Below, in pieces: positions 25,045 to 37,463 of a DNA stretch of 64,000 bases. The notes below the pieces were generated by a model. That model was not told where the DNA came from and made no database searches. It saw only the letters and a program-made list of their open reading frames with translations. The position numbers and the translations under genes were made by a program. The DNA is from an uncultured Lachnospiraceae bacterium (GTDB lineage Bacteria > Bacillota > Clostridia > Lachnospirales > Lachnospiraceae). Each line of letters opens with the position of its first letter. Position 1 is the stretch's first letter. Location of the stretch: the NCBI GenBank assembly GCA_946182825.1, contig CAMGZH010000001.1:124001-188000 (forward strand). The letters are read 5' to 3'.

Positions 25045-28000
25045 ATGGAGAAAAACAGAATACGTCCGGTCGTCGCAGGCAAGGGCATACGTATGAGTTA
25101 TTCGCGCCAGAAGGAAGTTCTGGAAATGCCGAACTTCATCGAGGTTCAGAAGAATTCCTATCAGTGGTTCCTGGATGAAGGTCTGAAAGAGGCTTTCGCG
25201 GATATCTCCCCGATTACCGACTACAGCGGACATCTGAGCCTGGAATTCGTTGATTTTACACTGTGCAGGGATGAGGCAAAGTACACGATCCCTCAGTGTA
25301 AGGAGAGAGATGCTACATACGCAGCTCCTCTGAAGGTTAAGGTGCGCCTTTACAATAAAGAAACAGATGAGATCAACGAGCACGAGATCTTCATGGGTGA
25401 TCTTCCTCTCATGACAGATACAGGTACCTTTGTGATCAACGGTGCTGAGCGAGTTATCGTCAGCCAGTTGGTACGTTCCCCTGGTATTTATTATGGAATT
25501 GATCACGATAAGACAGGTAAGAAGCTTTATTCTTGCACCGTTATTCCTAACCGTGGTGCATGGCTTGAGTATGAGACAGACTCTAACGACGTATTCTTCG
25601 TAAGAGTTGACCGTACCCGTAAGGTTCCGGTAACTGTTCTCCTTCGTGCACTTGGACTTGGAACCAACCAGCAGATCCTGGATATGTTTGGTGACGAGCC
25701 TAAGCTTACTGCATCCTTTGCCAAGGATCCTTGCCTTGAGGGTGAGGGCTCTCAGGGTGATTATGAGCACGGCCTCTTAGAATTATATAAGAAGATTCGT
25801 CCGGGTGAGCCGATGACAGTTGAGAACGCACAGAGTTTGATCGATGCTATGTTCTTCGATCCTCGTCGTTACGATCTGGCTAAGGTGGGACGTTACAAGT
25901 TTAACAAGAAGCTTGCACTTCGCAATCGTATTTACCGTCAGATTCTGGCTGAGGATGTAATCGATGCATCCACAGGTGAGATCATTGCAGAAGAGGGCAC
26001 AAAGGTAGATCGCGAGCTGGCTGATAAGATCCAGAACGCAGGTGTGCCATACGTAATGATCCGTACAGAGGAGCGCGACGTTAAGGTTCTTTCCAACCTG
26101 ATGGTTGATATCACAGCGCATGTTGACTGTGATCCACAGGAGCTTGGTATTAAGGAGAAGGTTTATTACCCTGTTCTTGCCCAGATTCTGGAAGAGAATG
26201 AGACGAAGGAAGATATTGAGTATGCTATCAGCCGCAACATTGCGGATCTTATTCCTAAGCATATTACAAAAGAGGATATCTTCGCTTCCATCAACTACAA
26301 TATGCACCTTGAGTGGGGCGTTGGTACAAAGGACGATATCGATCATCTCGGAAATCGTCGTGTACGTGCGGTTGGTGAGCTGCTTCAGAACCAGTACCGT
26401 ATCGGTCTTTCCAGACTTGAGCGTGTGGTTCGTGAGCGTATGACAACTCAGGATATGTCTGAAGTTGTACCTCAGAAGCTCATCAATATTAAGCCTGTAA
26501 CAGCTGCTGTTAAGGAGTTCTTCGGATCCTCTCAGCTGTCACAGTTCATGGATCAGAATAACCCGCTCTCTGAGCTTACACATAAGAGACGTCTTTCCGC
26601 ATTGGGACCTGGTGGTCTTTCAAGAGACCGTGCCGGATTCGAGGTACGAGATGTACACTACTCTCACTATGGACGTATGTGCCCGATCGAGACCCCTGAG
26701 GGACCGAATATCGGTCTGATCAACTCACTGGCATCCTACGCTCGTATCAATGAGTATGGATTCATTGAGGCACCATACCGTAAGCTGGATAAGACAGATC
26801 CTAAGAATCCGATCGTTACCAACGAAGTTGTTTATATGACAGCGGATGAAGAGGATAATTACCACGTAGCACAGGCGAACGAGAAGCTGGATGCAGAAGG
26901 TCACTTCAAGCGTAATTCCGTATCCGGTCGTTACCGTGAAGAGACCCAGGAGTACGATAAGTCCTTGTTTGATTACATGGATGTGTCTCCTAAGATGGTA
27001 TTCTCTGTAGCGACTGCATTGATTCCGTTCCTGCAGAACGATGATGCGAACCGTGCGTTGATGGGATCTAACATGCAGCGTCAGGCAGTACCTCTTCTTA
27101 CAACAGAGGCTCCGGTTGTCGGAACTTCTATGGAGGGTAAGGCTGCTCGTGACTCAGGAGACTGTGTACTGGCTAAGAATGCCGGTGTGGTTGAGAAGGC
27201 TGAGTCTAACCGTATTGTTGTACGTACCGATGATGGACAGCGTGATGTATACGATCTGATCAAGTTCTCACGTTCCAACCAGTCCAACTGCTATAACCAG
27301 CGTCCGATCGTATTCCGCGGAGACCGTGTTGAGGCCGGTGAGGTTATTGCTGACGGACCATCTACCTGTGATGGTGAGCTTGCATTAGGTAAGAACCCGC
27401 TGATCGGATTCATGACCTGGGAAGGTTATAACTACGAGGATGCGGTTCTGCTTTCCGAGCGTCTTGTACGTGATGATGTATATACCTCTATTCATATGGA
27501 GGAGTTTGAAGTAGAGTCCCGTGATACCAAGCTGGGACCGGAAGAGATCACAAGAGATGTTCCGGGTGTCGGCGATGATGCTCTGAAGGATCTTGATGAG
27601 GATGGTGTTATCCGTATTGGTGCAGAGGTTCGTGCCGGCGATATTCTCGTAGGTAAGGTTACTCCTAAGGGAGAGACAGAGCTTACAGCAGAGGAGCGTC
27701 TGCTTCGTGCTATTTTCGGTGAGAAGGCTAGAGAGGTACGTGATACTTCTCTTAAGGTGCCTCATGGATACTACGGTATTGTCGTAGATGCCAAGACCTT
27801 CACACGTGAGAATGGTGATGAACTTCCACCTGGAGTTAATAAGTCTGTACGAATCTACATCGCTCAGAAGCGTAAGATCTCCGTTGGTGATAAGATGGCT
27901 GGTCGTCACGGTAACAAGGGTGTCGTTTCCCGCGTGCTTCCGGTAGAAGATATGCCATTCCTGCCGAACGGTCGTCCATTGGATATCGTACTGAACCCGA

Positions 28001-28944
28001 TGGGTGTACCTTCCCGAATGAACATCGGTCAGGTCCTTGAGATCCATCTTTCTCTTGCAGCCAAGGCTTTAGGCTTTAACATCGAGACTCCGGTATTCGA
28101 TGGTGCGAAGGAGATTGATATCCAGGATACCCTTGAGCTGGCAAACGACTACGTTAATGACAGCTGGGATGACTTCAAGGCGAAGTATGAGGATACATTG
28201 AACGCAGATGTTATGCAGTATCTGTGGGATCATAGAGATCATAGAGAGCTTTGGAAGGGTGTACCTCTTCAGCGTGATGGAAAGGTACAGCTTCGTGACG
28301 GACGTACAGGTGATGATTTTGCAGCTCCTGTTACCATCGGTCACATGCACTATCTGAAGCTGCATCACCTTGTAGATGATAAGATCCATGCACGTTCTAC
28401 CGGTCCGTACTCCCTCGTTACACAGCAGCCACTGGGTGGTAAGGCTCAGTTCGGTGGACAGCGATTCGGAGAGATGGAGGTTTGGGCTCTTGAGGCGTAT
28501 GGCGCAGCTTATACTCTGCAGGAGATCCTGACCATGAAGTCTGATGATGTTGTCGGACGTGTTAAGACATACGAGGCAATCATCAAGGGTGAGAACATCC
28601 CTGCACCTGGTATCCCTGAGTCCTTCAAGGTTATGCTCAAGGAATTACAGTCCCTGTGCTTGGATGTTAAGGTATTAGACGATCAGGGAGACGAAGTTAA
28701 GTTAATGGAGTCTACCGAATACGGTAATACAGATATTAATAAGATCATTTCAGAAGACAGCCGCGGCAACGATAACAGCCGTTATGCCTTCGAGAATAAC
28801 GAATCCTTTGCTGCTGCTGGATTTACAAAGCAGGAGTTCGATGAGGACAGCGGTGAGCTTGTTTCGATTGATGAGGATTCCGATGCTGACGTTGACGATG
28901 TTTTTGCATCCGAGCTGTCCGGCATGACAGATGAAGAAGAGTAA
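25045..28944 (+). CDS. rpoB: RNA polymerase beta subunit
   Basis: A full-length beta subunit of 1,299 residues if started at 25045. An ATG six bases earlier is in frame, but GAGGTG (25031-25036) is then too close. The rifampicin region reads [28 protein letters not shown], with the residues equivalent to Asp516, His526 and Ser531 unaltered, so no resistance mutation is visible. The C-terminus includes [19 protein letters not shown] and an acidic tail. It is followed 15 bases later by rpoC. Confidence 0.97.
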   Translation: MEKNRIRPVVAGKGIRMSYSRQKEVLEMPNFIEVQKNSYQWFLDEGLKEAFADISPITDYSGHLSLEFVDFTLCRDEAKYTIPQCKERDATYAAPLKVKVRLYNKETDEINEHEIFMGDLPLMTDTGTFVINGAERVIVSQLVRSPGIYYGIDHDKTGKKLYSCTVIPNRGAWLEYETDSNDVFFVRVDRTRKVPVTVLLRALGLGTNQQILDMFGDEPKLTASFAKDPCLEGEGSQGDYEHGLLELYKKIRPGEPMTVENAQSLIDAMFFDPRRYDLAKVGRYKFNKKLALRNRIYRQILAEDVIDASTGEIIAEEGTKVDRELADKIQNAGVPYVMIRTEERDVKVLSNLMVDITAHVDCDPQELGIKEKVYYPVLAQILEENETKEDIEYAISRNIADLIPKHITKEDIFASINYNMHLEWGVGTKDDIDHLGNRRVRAVGELLQNQYRIGLSRLERVVRERMTTQDMSEVVPQKLINIKPVTAAVKEFFGSSQLSQFMDQNNPLSELTHKRRLSALGPGGLSRDRAGFEVRDVHYSHYGRMCPIETPEGPNIGLINSLASYARINEYGFIEAPYRKLDKTDPKNPIVTNEVVYMTADEEDNYHVAQANEKLDAEGHFKRNSVSGRYREETQEYDKSLFDYMDVSPKMVFSVATALIPFLQNDDANRALMGSNMQRQAVPLLTTEAPVVGTSMEGKAARDSGDCVLAKNAGVVEKAESNRIVVRTDDGQRDVYDLIKFSRSNQSNCYNQRPIVFRGDRVEAGEVIADGPSTCDGELALGKNPLIGFMTWEGYNYEDAVLLSERLVRDDVYTSIHMEEFEVESRDTKLGPEEITRDVPGVGDDALKDLDEDGVIRIGAEVRAGDILVGKVTPKGETELTAEERLLRAIFGEKAREVRDTSLKVPHGYYGIVVDAKTFTRENGDELPPGVNKSVRIYIAQKRKISVGDKMAGRHGNKGVVSRVLPVEDMPFLPNGRPLDIVLNPMGVPSRMNIGQVLEIHLSLAAKALGFNIETPVFDGAKEIDIQDTLELANDYVNDSWDDFKAKYEDTLNADVMQYLWDHRDHRELWKGVPLQRDGKVQLRDGRTGDDFAAPVTIGHMHYLKLHHLVDDKIHARSTGPYSLVTQQPLGGKAQFGGQRFGEMEVWALEAYGAAYTLQEILTMKSDDVVGRVKTYEAIIKGENIPAPGIPESFKVMLKELQSLCLDVKVLDDQGDEVKLMESTEYGNTDINKIISEDSRGNDNSRYAFENNESFAAAGFTKQEFDEDSGELVSIDEDSDADVDDVFASELSGMTDEEE

Positions 28945-28959
28945 GGGAAGGAGAATACG

Positions 28960-31900
28960 ATGCCAGAGAATAAGGAAGCAACCAATCAGTCCGTATCTTT
29001 TGATGCTATCAAGATCGGTCTGGCATCTCCGGATAAGATCAGAGCGTGGTCAAGAGGTGAGGTCAAGAAGCCTGAGACCATTAACTATCGTACATTAAAG
29101 CCGGAGAAGGATGGTCTGTTCTGTGAGAAGATCTTTGGACCTACCAAGGATTGGGAATGTCATTGCGGTAAATATAAGAAGATCCGCTTTAAGGGCGTTG
29201 TCTGTGATCGATGCGGCGTAGAAGTTACAAAGGCTTCTGTACGTCGTGAGCGTATGGGACATATTGAGCTGGCAGCTCCTGTATCTCATATCTGGTACTT
29301 CAAGGGTATCCCATCTCGTATGGGACTTATCCTTGATCTGTCCCCACGAATCCTGGAGCGTGTACTGTATTTTGCATCTTACATCGTTCTTGATCCGGGC
29401 GAGACAGCACTGATGAAGAGACAGGTGCTTTCCGAGCAGGAATATGCACAGTATGTTGATCAGTATGGATATAATGCATTCCGTGTAGGAATGGGTGCTG
29501 AGGCAATTCAGGAACTTCTTGCGGATATCGATCTTGAGAAGGATTCTGAAGAGCTTACAGCAGAGCTTGAGACTGCTTCAGGCCAGAAGCGTGCCCGTAT
29601 TATGAAGCGTCTTGAGGTGGTAGAAGCATTCCGTGAGTCCGGCAATAAGCCGGAGTGGATGGTATTGAATGTACTTCCGGTTATCCCACCGGATCTTCGA
29701 CCAATGGTGCAGCTGGATGGTGGACGTTTTGCAACATCCGATCTTAATGATCTTTACAGACGTATCATCAACCGTAACAACCGTCTTAGAAGACTGCTCG
29801 AGCTTTCCGCTCCGGAGATCATCATCCGTAACGAGAAGCGTATGCTTCAGGAGGCTGTTGATGCGCTGATCGATAACGGTCGTCGTGGACGTGCGGTTAC
29901 AGGCCCTGGTAACAGAGCCCTGAAGTCTCTTTCTGATATGCTTAAGGGTAAGTCAGGACGTTTCCGTCAGAACTTACTTGGAAAGCGAGTTGACTATTCA
30001 GGACGTTCCGTTATCGTCGTAGGACCGGACCTTCGTATCTATCAGTGTGGTCTGCCGAAGGAGATGGCAATTGAGCTGTTCAAGCCTTTCGTTATGAAAG
30101 AGCTTGTTTCCAACGGAATCGCACATAACATCAAGAATGCCAAGAAGATGGTAGAAAAGCAGAACGATCCTGCTGTATGGGATGTCCTCGAAGACGTCAT
30201 TAAAGAGCATCCGGTTATGCTTAACCGTGCTCCGACACTTCACCGTCTTGGTATTCAGGCCTTTGAGCCGATCCTTGTAGAAGGTAAGGCGATCCGCCTG
30301 CATCCAATGGTTTGTGCAGCGTTCAACGCGGACTTCGATGGAGACCAGATGGCTGCCCATCTTCCACTTACACAGGAAGCACAGGCAGAGTGTCGTTTCA
30401 TGCTTCTGTCCCCGAATAACCTGCTGAAGCCATCTGATGGTGGTGTCGTAGCGGTTCCTGGACAGGATATGGTACTGGGTATCTACTACATGACCCAGGA
30501 GCGTCCGGGTGCTACCGGAGAGGGAAAGGTATTTAAGAGCCTGAACGAGGCGATCCTTGCACATGAGAACGGACAGCTTGAGTATCACGCACGTATTAAG
30601 ATCCGTGTATCTAAGACACTTCCGGATGGAAGCGTAATTTCCGATGTGGTTGAGTCTACATTAGGACGTTTCATGTTCAATGAGATCATCCCACAGGATC
30701 TTGGATTTGTTGATCGAAGCATTCCGGGTAATGAGCTTAAGCCTGAGGTTGATTTCCTCGTTAAGAAGAAGGATCAGAAGGCGATCCTGGAGAGAGTTAT
30801 CAATACACACGGAGCAACACGTACAGCAGAGGTACTTGATGATATCAAGGCAATGGGATACAAGTATTCCACAATCTCCGCTATGTCCGTATCCATCTCT
30901 GATATGACCGTGCCTCCTCAGAAGCCACAGCTGATCGAAAAGGCTGAGGAGACAGTTGAGAAGATCAAGGTTCAGTACCGTCGTGGTCTTATCACAGAGG
31001 AAGAGCGTTATAAGGAAACCGTTGAGGTTTGGGAAGCTACCGATAAGCAGCTGACAAAGGATCTGTTGGAAGGTCTGGATGCATATAACGAGATCTTCAT
31101 GATGGCGGATTCCGGAGCGCGAGGATCTGATAAGCAGATCAAGCAGCTGGCCGGTATGCGAGGCCTGATGGCTGATACAACCGGACGTACCATCGAGATG
31201 CCGATCAAGTCAAACTTCCGTGAAGGTCTTGACGTACTTGAGTACTTCATGTCTGCGCATGGAGCTCGAAAGGGAATGTCAGATACAGCGCTTCGTACAG
31301 CGGATTCCGGATACCTGACACGTCGAATGGTTGATGTATCTCAGGAGTTGATCGTTAAGGATCGCGACTGTGTTGCAGGAACAGACCGTGAGATTCCGGG
31401 AATGTATGTATCAGCATTCAAGGATGGCAAGGAAGTTATCGAGGAGCTTAAGGATCGTATCACAGGCCGTTTTGCATGTGAGACAATCTGCGATGCAGAG
31501 GGTAATGTCCTTGTTAAGGCGAACCATATGATCACACCTCGTCGTGCCGATGCGATCTGCAGCAAGGGTGTAGATAAGAACGGTAATCCGATCGAGGCTG
31601 TTAAGATCCGTACTGTTCTTAGCTGTCGAAGCCATAACGGTATCTGTGCTAAGTGTTACGGAGCGAACATGGCAACCGGTCAGCCGGTACAGGTTGGTGA
31701 GGCTGTTGGTATCATCGCAGCTCAGTCTATCGGTGAGCCGGGAACACAGCTTACCATGAGAACCTTCCACTCCGGTGGTGTCGCTGGTTCTGATATTACA
31801 CAGGGTCTTCCTCGAGTTGAGGAGCTTTTCGAGGCTCGTCGACCAAAGGGACTTGCAATTATCACAGAGATTCCGGGAACGGTTCATATTCGTGAGGAAA

Positions 31901-32607
31901 AGAACAAGCGTGAGATCGATATTACAAATCCGGCAGACGGAGATGTTAGGACATATCAGATCACATACGGTTCACATATCAAGGTTCGTGAGGGCCAGCA
32001 GCTGAATGCCGGTGATCCACTGACAGAAGGTTCTATCAACCCACATGATATCCTTAAGGTACAGGGAATCTCAGCTGTACAGGATTACATCCTTTCTGAG
32101 GTACAGCGTGTATATCGTCTGCAGGGTGTAGAGATCTCCGATAAGCATATCGAGATCATTGTTCGTCAGATGATGCGTAAGGTTCGAATCGAGAACAACG
32201 GAGATACCGACTTCCTTCCGGGAAGCCAGGTTGACTTCCTCGATTATGACGAGACCAATGAAGTTATGGAGAAGGAAGGCAAGGAGCCTGCAGAAGGCGA
32301 GCGTGTACTCCTTGGTATCACCAAGGCAGCTCTTGCAACCGATTCCTTCTTATCCGCAGCATCCTTCCAGGAGACTACAAAGGTTCTTACCGATGCAGCG
32401 ATCAAGGGTAAGGTTGATAAGCTTCAGGGACTCAAGGAGAATGTTATCATCGGTAAGCTGATTCCTGCCGGAACAGGTATGAAGCAGTACCGCGATATCA
32501 AGTTAAATTCAGACTACAATGAAGATCTGATGAAGCAGGTTCAGGAGGAAGATGCAGCAGCTGAGGTCGCAGAAGAGAGCGATGCTAAGCTGGTGGATGT
32601 AGATTGA
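28960..32607 (+). CDS. rpoC: RNA polymerase beta-prime subunit
   Basis: 1,215 residues. The N-terminal zinc site reads [20 protein letters not shown] near residue 68. The catalytic Mg loop NADFDGDQM is near residue 460 and the bridge/trigger region ([22 protein letters not shown]) near 770. No large insertions are present, as expected for Firmicutes. It ends at a clear terminator, closing the rpoBC transcript. Confidence 0.97.
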   Translation: MPENKEATNQSVSFDAIKIGLASPDKIRAWSRGEVKKPETINYRTLKPEKDGLFCEKIFGPTKDWECHCGKYKKIRFKGVVCDRCGVEVTKASVRRERMGHIELAAPVSHIWYFKGIPSRMGLILDLSPRILERVLYFASYIVLDPGETALMKRQVLSEQEYAQYVDQYGYNAFRVGMGAEAIQELLADIDLEKDSEELTAELETASGQKRARIMKRLEVVEAFRESGNKPEWMVLNVLPVIPPDLRPMVQLDGGRFATSDLNDLYRRIINRNNRLRRLLELSAPEIIIRNEKRMLQEAVDALIDNGRRGRAVTGPGNRALKSLSDMLKGKSGRFRQNLLGKRVDYSGRSVIVVGPDLRIYQCGLPKEMAIELFKPFVMKELVSNGIAHNIKNAKKMVEKQNDPAVWDVLEDVIKEHPVMLNRAPTLHRLGIQAFEPILVEGKAIRLHPMVCAAFNADFDGDQMAAHLPLTQEAQAECRFMLLSPNNLLKPSDGGVVAVPGQDMVLGIYYMTQERPGATGEGKVFKSLNEAILAHENGQLEYHARIKIRVSKTLPDGSVISDVVESTLGRFMFNEIIPQDLGFVDRSIPGNELKPEVDFLVKKKDQKAILERVINTHGATRTAEVLDDIKAMGYKYSTISAMSVSISDMTVPPQKPQLIEKAEETVEKIKVQYRRGLITEEERYKETVEVWEATDKQLTKDLLEGLDAYNEIFMMADSGARGSDKQIKQLAGMRGLMADTTGRTIEMPIKSNFREGLDVLEYFMSAHGARKGMSDTALRTADSGYLTRRMVDVSQELIVKDRDCVAGTDREIPGMYVSAFKDGKEVIEELKDRITGRFACETICDAEGNVLVKANHMITPRRADAICSKGVDKNGNPIEAVKIRTVLSCRSHNGICAKCYGANMATGQPVQVGEAVGIIAAQSIGEPGTQLTMRTFHSGGVAGSDITQGLPRVEELFEARRPKGLAIITEIPGTVHIREEKNKREIDITNPADGDVRTYQITYGSHIKVREGQQLNAGDPLTEGSINPHDILKVQGISAVQDYILSEVQRVYRLQGVEISDKHIEIIVRQMMRKVRIENNGDTDFLPGSQVDFLDYDETNEVMEKEGKEPAEGERVLLGITKAALATDSFLSAASFQETTKVLTDAAIKGKVDKLQGLKENVIIGKLIPAGTGMKQYRDIKLNSDYNEDLMKQVQEEDAAAEVAEESDAKLVDVD

Positions 32608-32643
32608 TCCCATGCTATTTCATCTGATTCGTGAATAAAATAG

Positions 32644-32691
32644 GATCCTACGGGGCATTTTTGATAAAAGGTGACCCGTAGGATCTTTTTT
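32644..32691 (+). terminator. Terminator after rpoC
   Basis: An 11-bp perfect stem (GATCCTACGGG at 32644-32654 with CCCGTAGGATC at 32675-32685), a 20-base loop and T6. Confidence 0.88.
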
Positions 32692-32709
32692 GTTTGGAAA
32701 TATTTATTC

Positions 32710-32738
32710 TTGACAGTGAAGAATTGAGGATATATAAT
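32710..32738 (+). promoter_or_regulatory. Consensus sigma-A promoter for rpsL
   Basis: TTGACA (32710-32715), 17 bases, TATAAT (32733-32738): a perfect match to consensus and spacing. It should drive rpsL-rpsG-fusA. Confidence 0.88.
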
Positions 32739-32792
32739 GTGCTAGCATGCCTAGAAATAGATTGGCATAGTAATAATCAGGAGGTGAAATAA

Positions 32793-33212
32793 ATGCCAAC
32801 ATTTAACCAGTTAGTAAGAAAGGGTAGACAGACATCTGAGAAGAAGTCTAACTCACCAGCTCTTCAGAAGGGTTTCAATTCCCTTAAGAAGCGTCCTACA
32901 AACACTTCTGCTCCACAGAAGCGTGGTGTATGTACTGCTGTTAAGACAGCTACCCCTAAAAAGCCTAACTCAGCGCTTCGTAAGATCGCCAGAGTACGTC
33001 TTTCTAACGGAATCGAAGTTACAAGCTACATTCCAGGTGAAGGACACAATCTGCAGGAGCACAGTGTCGTATTAATCCGTGGTGGTCGTGTAAAGGACCT
33101 TCCAGGTACACGTTATCACGTTATCCGTGGAACACTCGATACTGCTGGTGTTGCTGACAGAAAGCAGGCTCGTTCTAAGTATGGTGCTAAGAGACCTAAG
33201 GCTTCTAAGTAA
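32793..33212 (+). CDS. rpsL: Ribosomal protein S12
   Basis: A 139-residue S12 with the decoding-site loops [11 protein letters not shown] and GGRVKDLPG. The lysines equivalent to 42 and 87, the usual sites of streptomycin resistance, are wild type. SD AGGAGG precedes the ATG. The 158 bases up to rpsG contain a small stem (CACAT/ATGTG at 33310-33325) but no promoter or terminator that I can support. Confidence 0.97.
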   Translation: MPTFNQLVRKGRQTSEKKSNSPALQKGFNSLKKRPTNTSAPQKRGVCTAVKTATPKKPNSALRKIARVRLSNGIEVTSYIPGEGHNLQEHSVVLIRGGRVKDLPGTRYHVIRGTLDTAGVADRKQARSKYGAKRPKASK

Positions 33213-33370
33213 TTGAACCATAATATTTAGGAACGAACACAACACAAGCGTACGAGCTATTAAAATGGTTAGTGTTTGTATTTATTCCAAAGATACATAG
33301 ACACGAGCACATTTTAACATGTGAGTACCGGTGATTTAATCAAAACCCATGATTAAGGAGGGAAGTTAAC

Positions 33371-33841
33371 GTGCCACGTAAAGGACATACAGTAAAAAGA
33401 GACGTACTGGCAGATCCTATTTACAACAGCAAGGTTGTTACCAAGCTTGTCAATAACGTAATGTTAGACGGCAAGAAGGGTATCGCTCAGAAGATTGTAT
33501 ACGGAGCTTTTGCCAGAGTTGAAGAGAAGAGCGGTAAGCCAGCTCTTGAAGTATTCGAAGAAGCTATGAATAACGTTATGCCACAGCTCGAAGTTAAGGC
33601 TAGACGTATTGGTGGAGCTACCTACCAGGTACCAATCGAGGTTCGTCCTGACCGTCGTCAGACCTTAGGCCTTCGCTGGCTCACATTCTTTTCACGTAAG
33701 AGAAGTGAGAAGACTATGCAGGAGCGTCTTGCAGGTGAGATTATGGATGCAGCCAACAACACAGGCGCAGCTGTAAAGCGTAAGGAAGAGATGCATAGAA
33801 TGGCTGATGCTAATAAGGCATTTGCTCATTACAGATTCTAA
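33371..33841 (+). CDS. rpsG: Ribosomal protein S7
   Basis: A 156-residue S7 starting at GTG with GGAGGG upstream. It carries [19 protein letters not shown] at the start and the conserved [20 protein letters not shown] segment near residue 77. It organises the 3' major domain of 16S rRNA. The TTG start of fusA is 15 bases after its stop. Confidence 0.97.
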   Translation: MPRKGHTVKRDVLADPIYNSKVVTKLVNNVMLDGKKGIAQKIVYGAFARVEEKSGKPALEVFEEAMNNVMPQLEVKARRIGGATYQVPIEVRPDRRQTLGLRWLTFFSRKRSEKTMQERLAGEIMDAANNTGAAVKRKEEMHRMADANKAFAHYRF

Positions 33842-33856
33842 TTGGAGGAACGTATC

Positions 33857-35974
33857 TTGGCTAAGAGAGAATACCCACTGGAGAGAACCAGAAATATCGG
33901 TATTATGGCTCATATCGATGCAGGTAAGACTACATTGACTGAGCGTATTCTTTACTATACCGGTGTAAACTATAAGATTGGTGAGACCTACGAAGGTACT
34001 GCTACCATGGACTGGATGGAGCAGGAGCAGGAGCGAGGAATCACTATTACATCTGCGGCAACAACATGTCATTGGACACAGCAGGAGCAGGCAAAGCCTA
34101 AGAAGGGTGCTCAGGAGCATCGTATCAACATCATCGATACTCCGGGACACGTAGACTTCACAGTAGAGGTAGAGCGTTCCCTTCGCGTACTTGACGGTTC
34201 TGTAGGTGTATTCGATGCTAAGGGTGGTGTTGAGCCACAGTCTGAGAACGTTTGGCGTCAGGCTGATACATACAATGTACCACGTATGGCATTCGTTAAT
34301 AAGATGGATATCTTAGGTGCTGACTTCTTCAACACCGTAGATGAAATCGGAACTAAGCTCGGTAAGAACGCAGTTGTTATCGAGTTACCAATTGGTAAGG
34401 AAGATCATTTCCAGGGAATCATCGATCTGTTTGAGATGCAGTCTTACATCTACAACGATAAGACCGGTGAGGACATCACAATTGGTGAGATCCCAGAGGA
34501 CATGAAGGATGAGGCTGAAGAGTGGAGAACAACTCTTGTAGAGAAGATCTGTGACCTTGATGAGGATCTCATGGAGAAGTACCTTGAGGGCGAGGAGCCA
34601 ACAGTTGCTGAGATGAAGAAGGCACTGCGTAAGGGTACAATCAACAATGAAGCTATCCCAGTACTCTGCGGTTCTGCACATCAGAACAAGGGTATCCAGA
34701 AGCTTCTTGACGCTGTAATCGAGTACATGCCATCTCCAGTAGATGTACCGGATATCGCCGGTGTTGATCTTGATGGTAACGACATTACACGTAAGTCATC
34801 TGATGAGGAGCCTTTCTCAGCTCTTGCATTCAAGATCATGACAGACCCATTCGTAGGTAAGCTTGCATTCATCCGTGTTTACTCAGGATCTTGTAAGTCT
34901 GGATCTTACGTATTAAATGCTACAAAGGGTAAGAAGGAGCGTGTTGGTCGTCTTCTTCAGATGCACGCTAACAAGCGTGAGGAGATCGATGAGGTCTTCT
35001 CCGGTGATATCGCTGCAGCTGTAGGTCTTAAGATGACTGGAACAGGTGATACAATCTGTGACGAGCAGAATCCTGTAATCCTTGAGTCTATGGAGTTCCC
35101 AGAGCCGGTTATCGAGCTTGCGATCGAGCCTAAGACTAAGGAAGGTCAGCAGAAGTTAGGAGAGGCTCTTGCTAAGTTAGCAGAAGAGGATCCTACCTTC
35201 CGTGCTCATACAGATGAAGAGACTGGTCAGACAATCATCGCTGGTATGGGTGAGCTTCACCTTGAGATCATCGTAGATCGTCTGTTACGTGAGTTCAACG
35301 TTGAAGCTAACGTTGGTGCTCCACAGGTAGCATACAAGGAGTCCTTCTCTCAGCCTGTTGATCAGGAGTATAAGTATGCTAAGCAGTCCGGTGGTCGTGG
35401 ACAGTACGGTCACTGTAAGGTTAAGTTCGAGCCGATGGATGTCAACGGTGAGGAGACCTTCAAGTTTGTTAACGCCGTTGTCGGTGGTGCAATCCCGAAG
35501 GAGTACATCCCATCTGTTGGAACAGGTATCGAAGAGGCTGCTAAGTCCGGTGTACTTTGCGGATTCCCTGTTGTAGGTATTTCTGCAACTGTATACGACG
35601 GATCTTACCACGAAGTCGATTCTTCCGAGATGGCATTCCACATCGCTGGATCTATGTGTTTCAAGGAAGCTATGAAGAAGTCTAACCCTCAGATCCTTGA
35701 GCCTATCATGAAGGTTGAGGTTACAATGCCTGAGGAGTACATGGGAGATGTTATCGGTGACGTTAACTCTCGTCGTGGACGTGTTGAGGGTATGGAAGAT
35801 GTTGGTGGTAATGGTAAGCTTGTTAAGGCTTTCGTTCCACTTGCTGAGATGTTCGGTTACTCAACCGATCTTCGTTCTTCTACACAGGGTCGTGGTAACT
35901 ACTCAATGTTCTTCGATCACTATGAGGCAGTTCCAAAGAACGTACAGGAGCAGATCCTGAACAACCATAAGTAA
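33857..35974 (+). CDS. fusA: Elongation factor G
   Basis: Starts at TTG 33857 (GGAGGA eight bases upstream); a TTG 15 bases earlier overlaps the SD itself. 705 residues. The G domain has [17 protein letters not shown] and NKMD, so all GTP-binding elements including the catalytic His are intact. Domain IV reads [17 protein letters not shown]. This is the main translocase; a divergent paralogue is encoded at 37464-39560. Confidence 0.96.
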   Translation: MAKREYPLERTRNIGIMAHIDAGKTTLTERILYYTGVNYKIGETYEGTATMDWMEQEQERGITITSAATTCHWTQQEQAKPKKGAQEHRINIIDTPGHVDFTVEVERSLRVLDGSVGVFDAKGGVEPQSENVWRQADTYNVPRMAFVNKMDILGADFFNTVDEIGTKLGKNAVVIELPIGKEDHFQGIIDLFEMQSYIYNDKTGEDITIGEIPEDMKDEAEEWRTTLVEKICDLDEDLMEKYLEGEEPTVAEMKKALRKGTINNEAIPVLCGSAHQNKGIQKLLDAVIEYMPSPVDVPDIAGVDLDGNDITRKSSDEEPFSALAFKIMTDPFVGKLAFIRVYSGSCKSGSYVLNATKGKKERVGRLLQMHANKREEIDEVFSGDIAAAVGLKMTGTGDTICDEQNPVILESMEFPEPVIELAIEPKTKEGQQKLGEALAKLAEEDPTFRAHTDEETGQTIIAGMGELHLEIIVDRLLREFNVEANVGAPQVAYKESFSQPVDQEYKYAKQSGGRGQYGHCKVKFEPMDVNGEETFKFVNAVVGGAIPKEYIPSVGTGIEEAAKSGVLCGFPVVGISATVYDGSYHEVDSSEMAFHIAGSMCFKEAMKKSNPQILEPIMKVEVTMPEEYMGDVIGDVNSRRGRVEGMEDVGGNGKLVKAFVPLAEMFGYSTDLRSSTQGRGNYSMFFDHYEAVPKNVQEQILNNHK

Positions 35975-35997
35975 TCAATCTTATTGTTTGCTAAAAT

Positions 35998-36046
35998 CTG
36001 GTTTTATGTAGCGGCCGCATTTGCATGGCTGCTATGTAAAAACCAG
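35998..36046 (+). repeat. Large imperfect hairpin between fusA and tuf
   Basis: CTGGTTTT at 35998 pairs with AAAACCAG ending at 36046, and the stem continues inward through ATGTAGCGGCC/GGCTGCTATGT, using three G-U pairs and one or two bulged bases. It has no T-run. It ends directly at the -35 of the tuf promoter. Confidence 0.6.
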
Positions 36047-36075
36047 TTGAAAGAAACAGTCAAATTTAATATAAT
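36047..36075 (+). promoter_or_regulatory. Sigma-A promoter for tuf
   Basis: TTGAAA (36047-36052), 17 bases, TATAAT (36070-36075). The -10 is at the centre of an AT palindrome (AAATTTAAT/ATTAAATTT at 36062-36082). A small CCCC-TAA-GGGG stem (36103-36113) lies in the short leader. Confidence 0.78.
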
Positions 36076-36141
36076 TAAATTTAGCTGGTAATCAGACACT
36101 AGCCCCTAAGGGGGTAAATATTCCACAGGAGGAAATTTGAA

Positions 36142-37329
36142 ATGGCAAAAGAGCATTTTAATCGAAGCAAGCCACATGTAAACATCGGTACAATCGGACA
36201 CGTAGATCACGGTAAGACAACTCTTACAGCTGCTATCACATCTGTACTCGCTGCACGTGTAGACGGTAACGCACAGGTAGATTTCGCAAACATCGATAAG
36301 GCTCCAGAGGAGCGTGAAAGAGGTATCACTATCTCTACAGCTCACGTTGAGTACGAGACAGCTAAGAGACACTACGCTCACGTAGATTGCCCGGGTCATG
36401 CTGATTACGTTAAGAACATGATCACTGGTGCTGCTCAGATGGATGGTTCTATCCTTGTAGTAGCTGCAACTGATGGTGTTATGGCTCAGACTAAGGAGCA
36501 CATCCTTCTTGCTCGTCAGGTAGGTGTACCTTACATCGTAGTATTCCTTAACAAGTGCGATATGGTTGACGATCCAGAGCTTATCGAGCTCGTAGAGATG
36601 GAAGTTACTGAGCAGCTTGAGGAGTATGGTTTCGAGGGATGCCCAATCATCCAGGGTTCTGCTCTTAAGGCTATTGAGGATCCTAACGGCGAGTGGGGCG
36701 ACAAGATCATGGAGCTTATGGATACTGTTGATGAGTACATCCCAGATCCAGAGCGTGATACAGATAAGCCTTTCCTTATGCCTGTCGAGGACGTATTCAC
36801 AATCACAGGTCGTGGTACTGTAGCAACTGGTCGTGTAGAGCGTGGTATGCTTCACGTTAACGATGAGGTTGAGATCCTTGGTATCCATGAAGAGGTTGGT
36901 AAGACTGTAGTAACAGGTATCGAGATGTTCCGTAAGACTCTTGATGATGCTCAGGCTGGTGATAACATCGGTGCTCTTCTTCGTGGTGTAGACCGTGACG
37001 CTATCGAGCGTGGACAGGTTCTTGCTAAGCCAGGTACTGTTACATGTCACAAGAAGTTTACTGCTCAGGTTTACGTACTTACTAAGGACGAGGGTGGTCG
37101 TCATACTCCATTCTTCAATGAGTACCGTCCACAGTTCTACTTCCGTACAACTGACGTTACAGGTATCATCACTCTTCCAGAGGGAACAGAGATGTGCATG
37201 CCTGGTGATAACGTAGAGATGACAATCGAGCTCATCCACCCAGTTGCTATGGAGCAGGGTCTTACATTCGCTATCCGTGAGGGTGGACGTACTGTAGGTT
37301 CAGGCCGTGTAGCTTCCGTTATCGAGTAA
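36142..37329 (+). CDS. tuf: Elongation factor Tu
   Basis: A 395-residue EF-Tu with intact [17 protein letters not shown] and NKCD motifs and typical domains 2 and 3 ending [14 protein letters not shown]. It delivers aminoacyl-tRNA to the ribosome. SD AGGAGG precedes the ATG. It has its own promoter and a strong terminator, giving a separately tuned transcript downstream of fusA. Codon use is extremely biased, as expected for the most abundant protein. Confidence 0.98.
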   Translation: MAKEHFNRSKPHVNIGTIGHVDHGKTTLTAAITSVLAARVDGNAQVDFANIDKAPEERERGITISTAHVEYETAKRHYAHVDCPGHADYVKNMITGAAQMDGSILVVAATDGVMAQTKEHILLARQVGVPYIVVFLNKCDMVDDPELIELVEMEVTEQLEEYGFEGCPIIQGSALKAIEDPNGEWGDKIMELMDTVDEYIPDPERDTDKPFLMPVEDVFTITGRGTVATGRVERGMLHVNDEVEILGIHEEVGKTVVTGIEMFRKTLDDAQAGDNIGALLRGVDRDAIERGQVLAKPGTVTCHKKFTAQVYVLTKDEGGRHTPFFNEYRPQFYFRTTDVTGIITLPEGTEMCMPGDNVEMTIELIHPVAMEQGLTFAIREGGRTVGSGRVASVIE

Positions 37330-37389
37330 TTGATTTTATAGATTACAATTCATAGCTTTTTAGCTATATTATATGTTCAAGCGTAAAGA

Positions 37390-37423
37390 GGACCCCGGAA
37401 TCTTATGATTCCGGGGTCCTTTT
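37390..37423 (+). terminator. Terminator after tuf
   Basis: A perfect 13-bp stem (GGACCCCGGAATC at 37390-37402), loop TTAT, then T4. Its symmetry may also let it stop the converging reverse transcript of the EF-G paralogue. Confidence 0.88.
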
Positions 37424-37463
37424 GTTATGACTTTCATTCATATTTTAAAGAGAGCAAATGTTA

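Noticed and set aside
36106-37239. A 377-codon open frame antisense to tuf
   Set aside because: It mirrors the strongly biased codon use of EF-Tu, has no ribosome site and encodes a low-complexity Leu/Ser/Thr-rich product.
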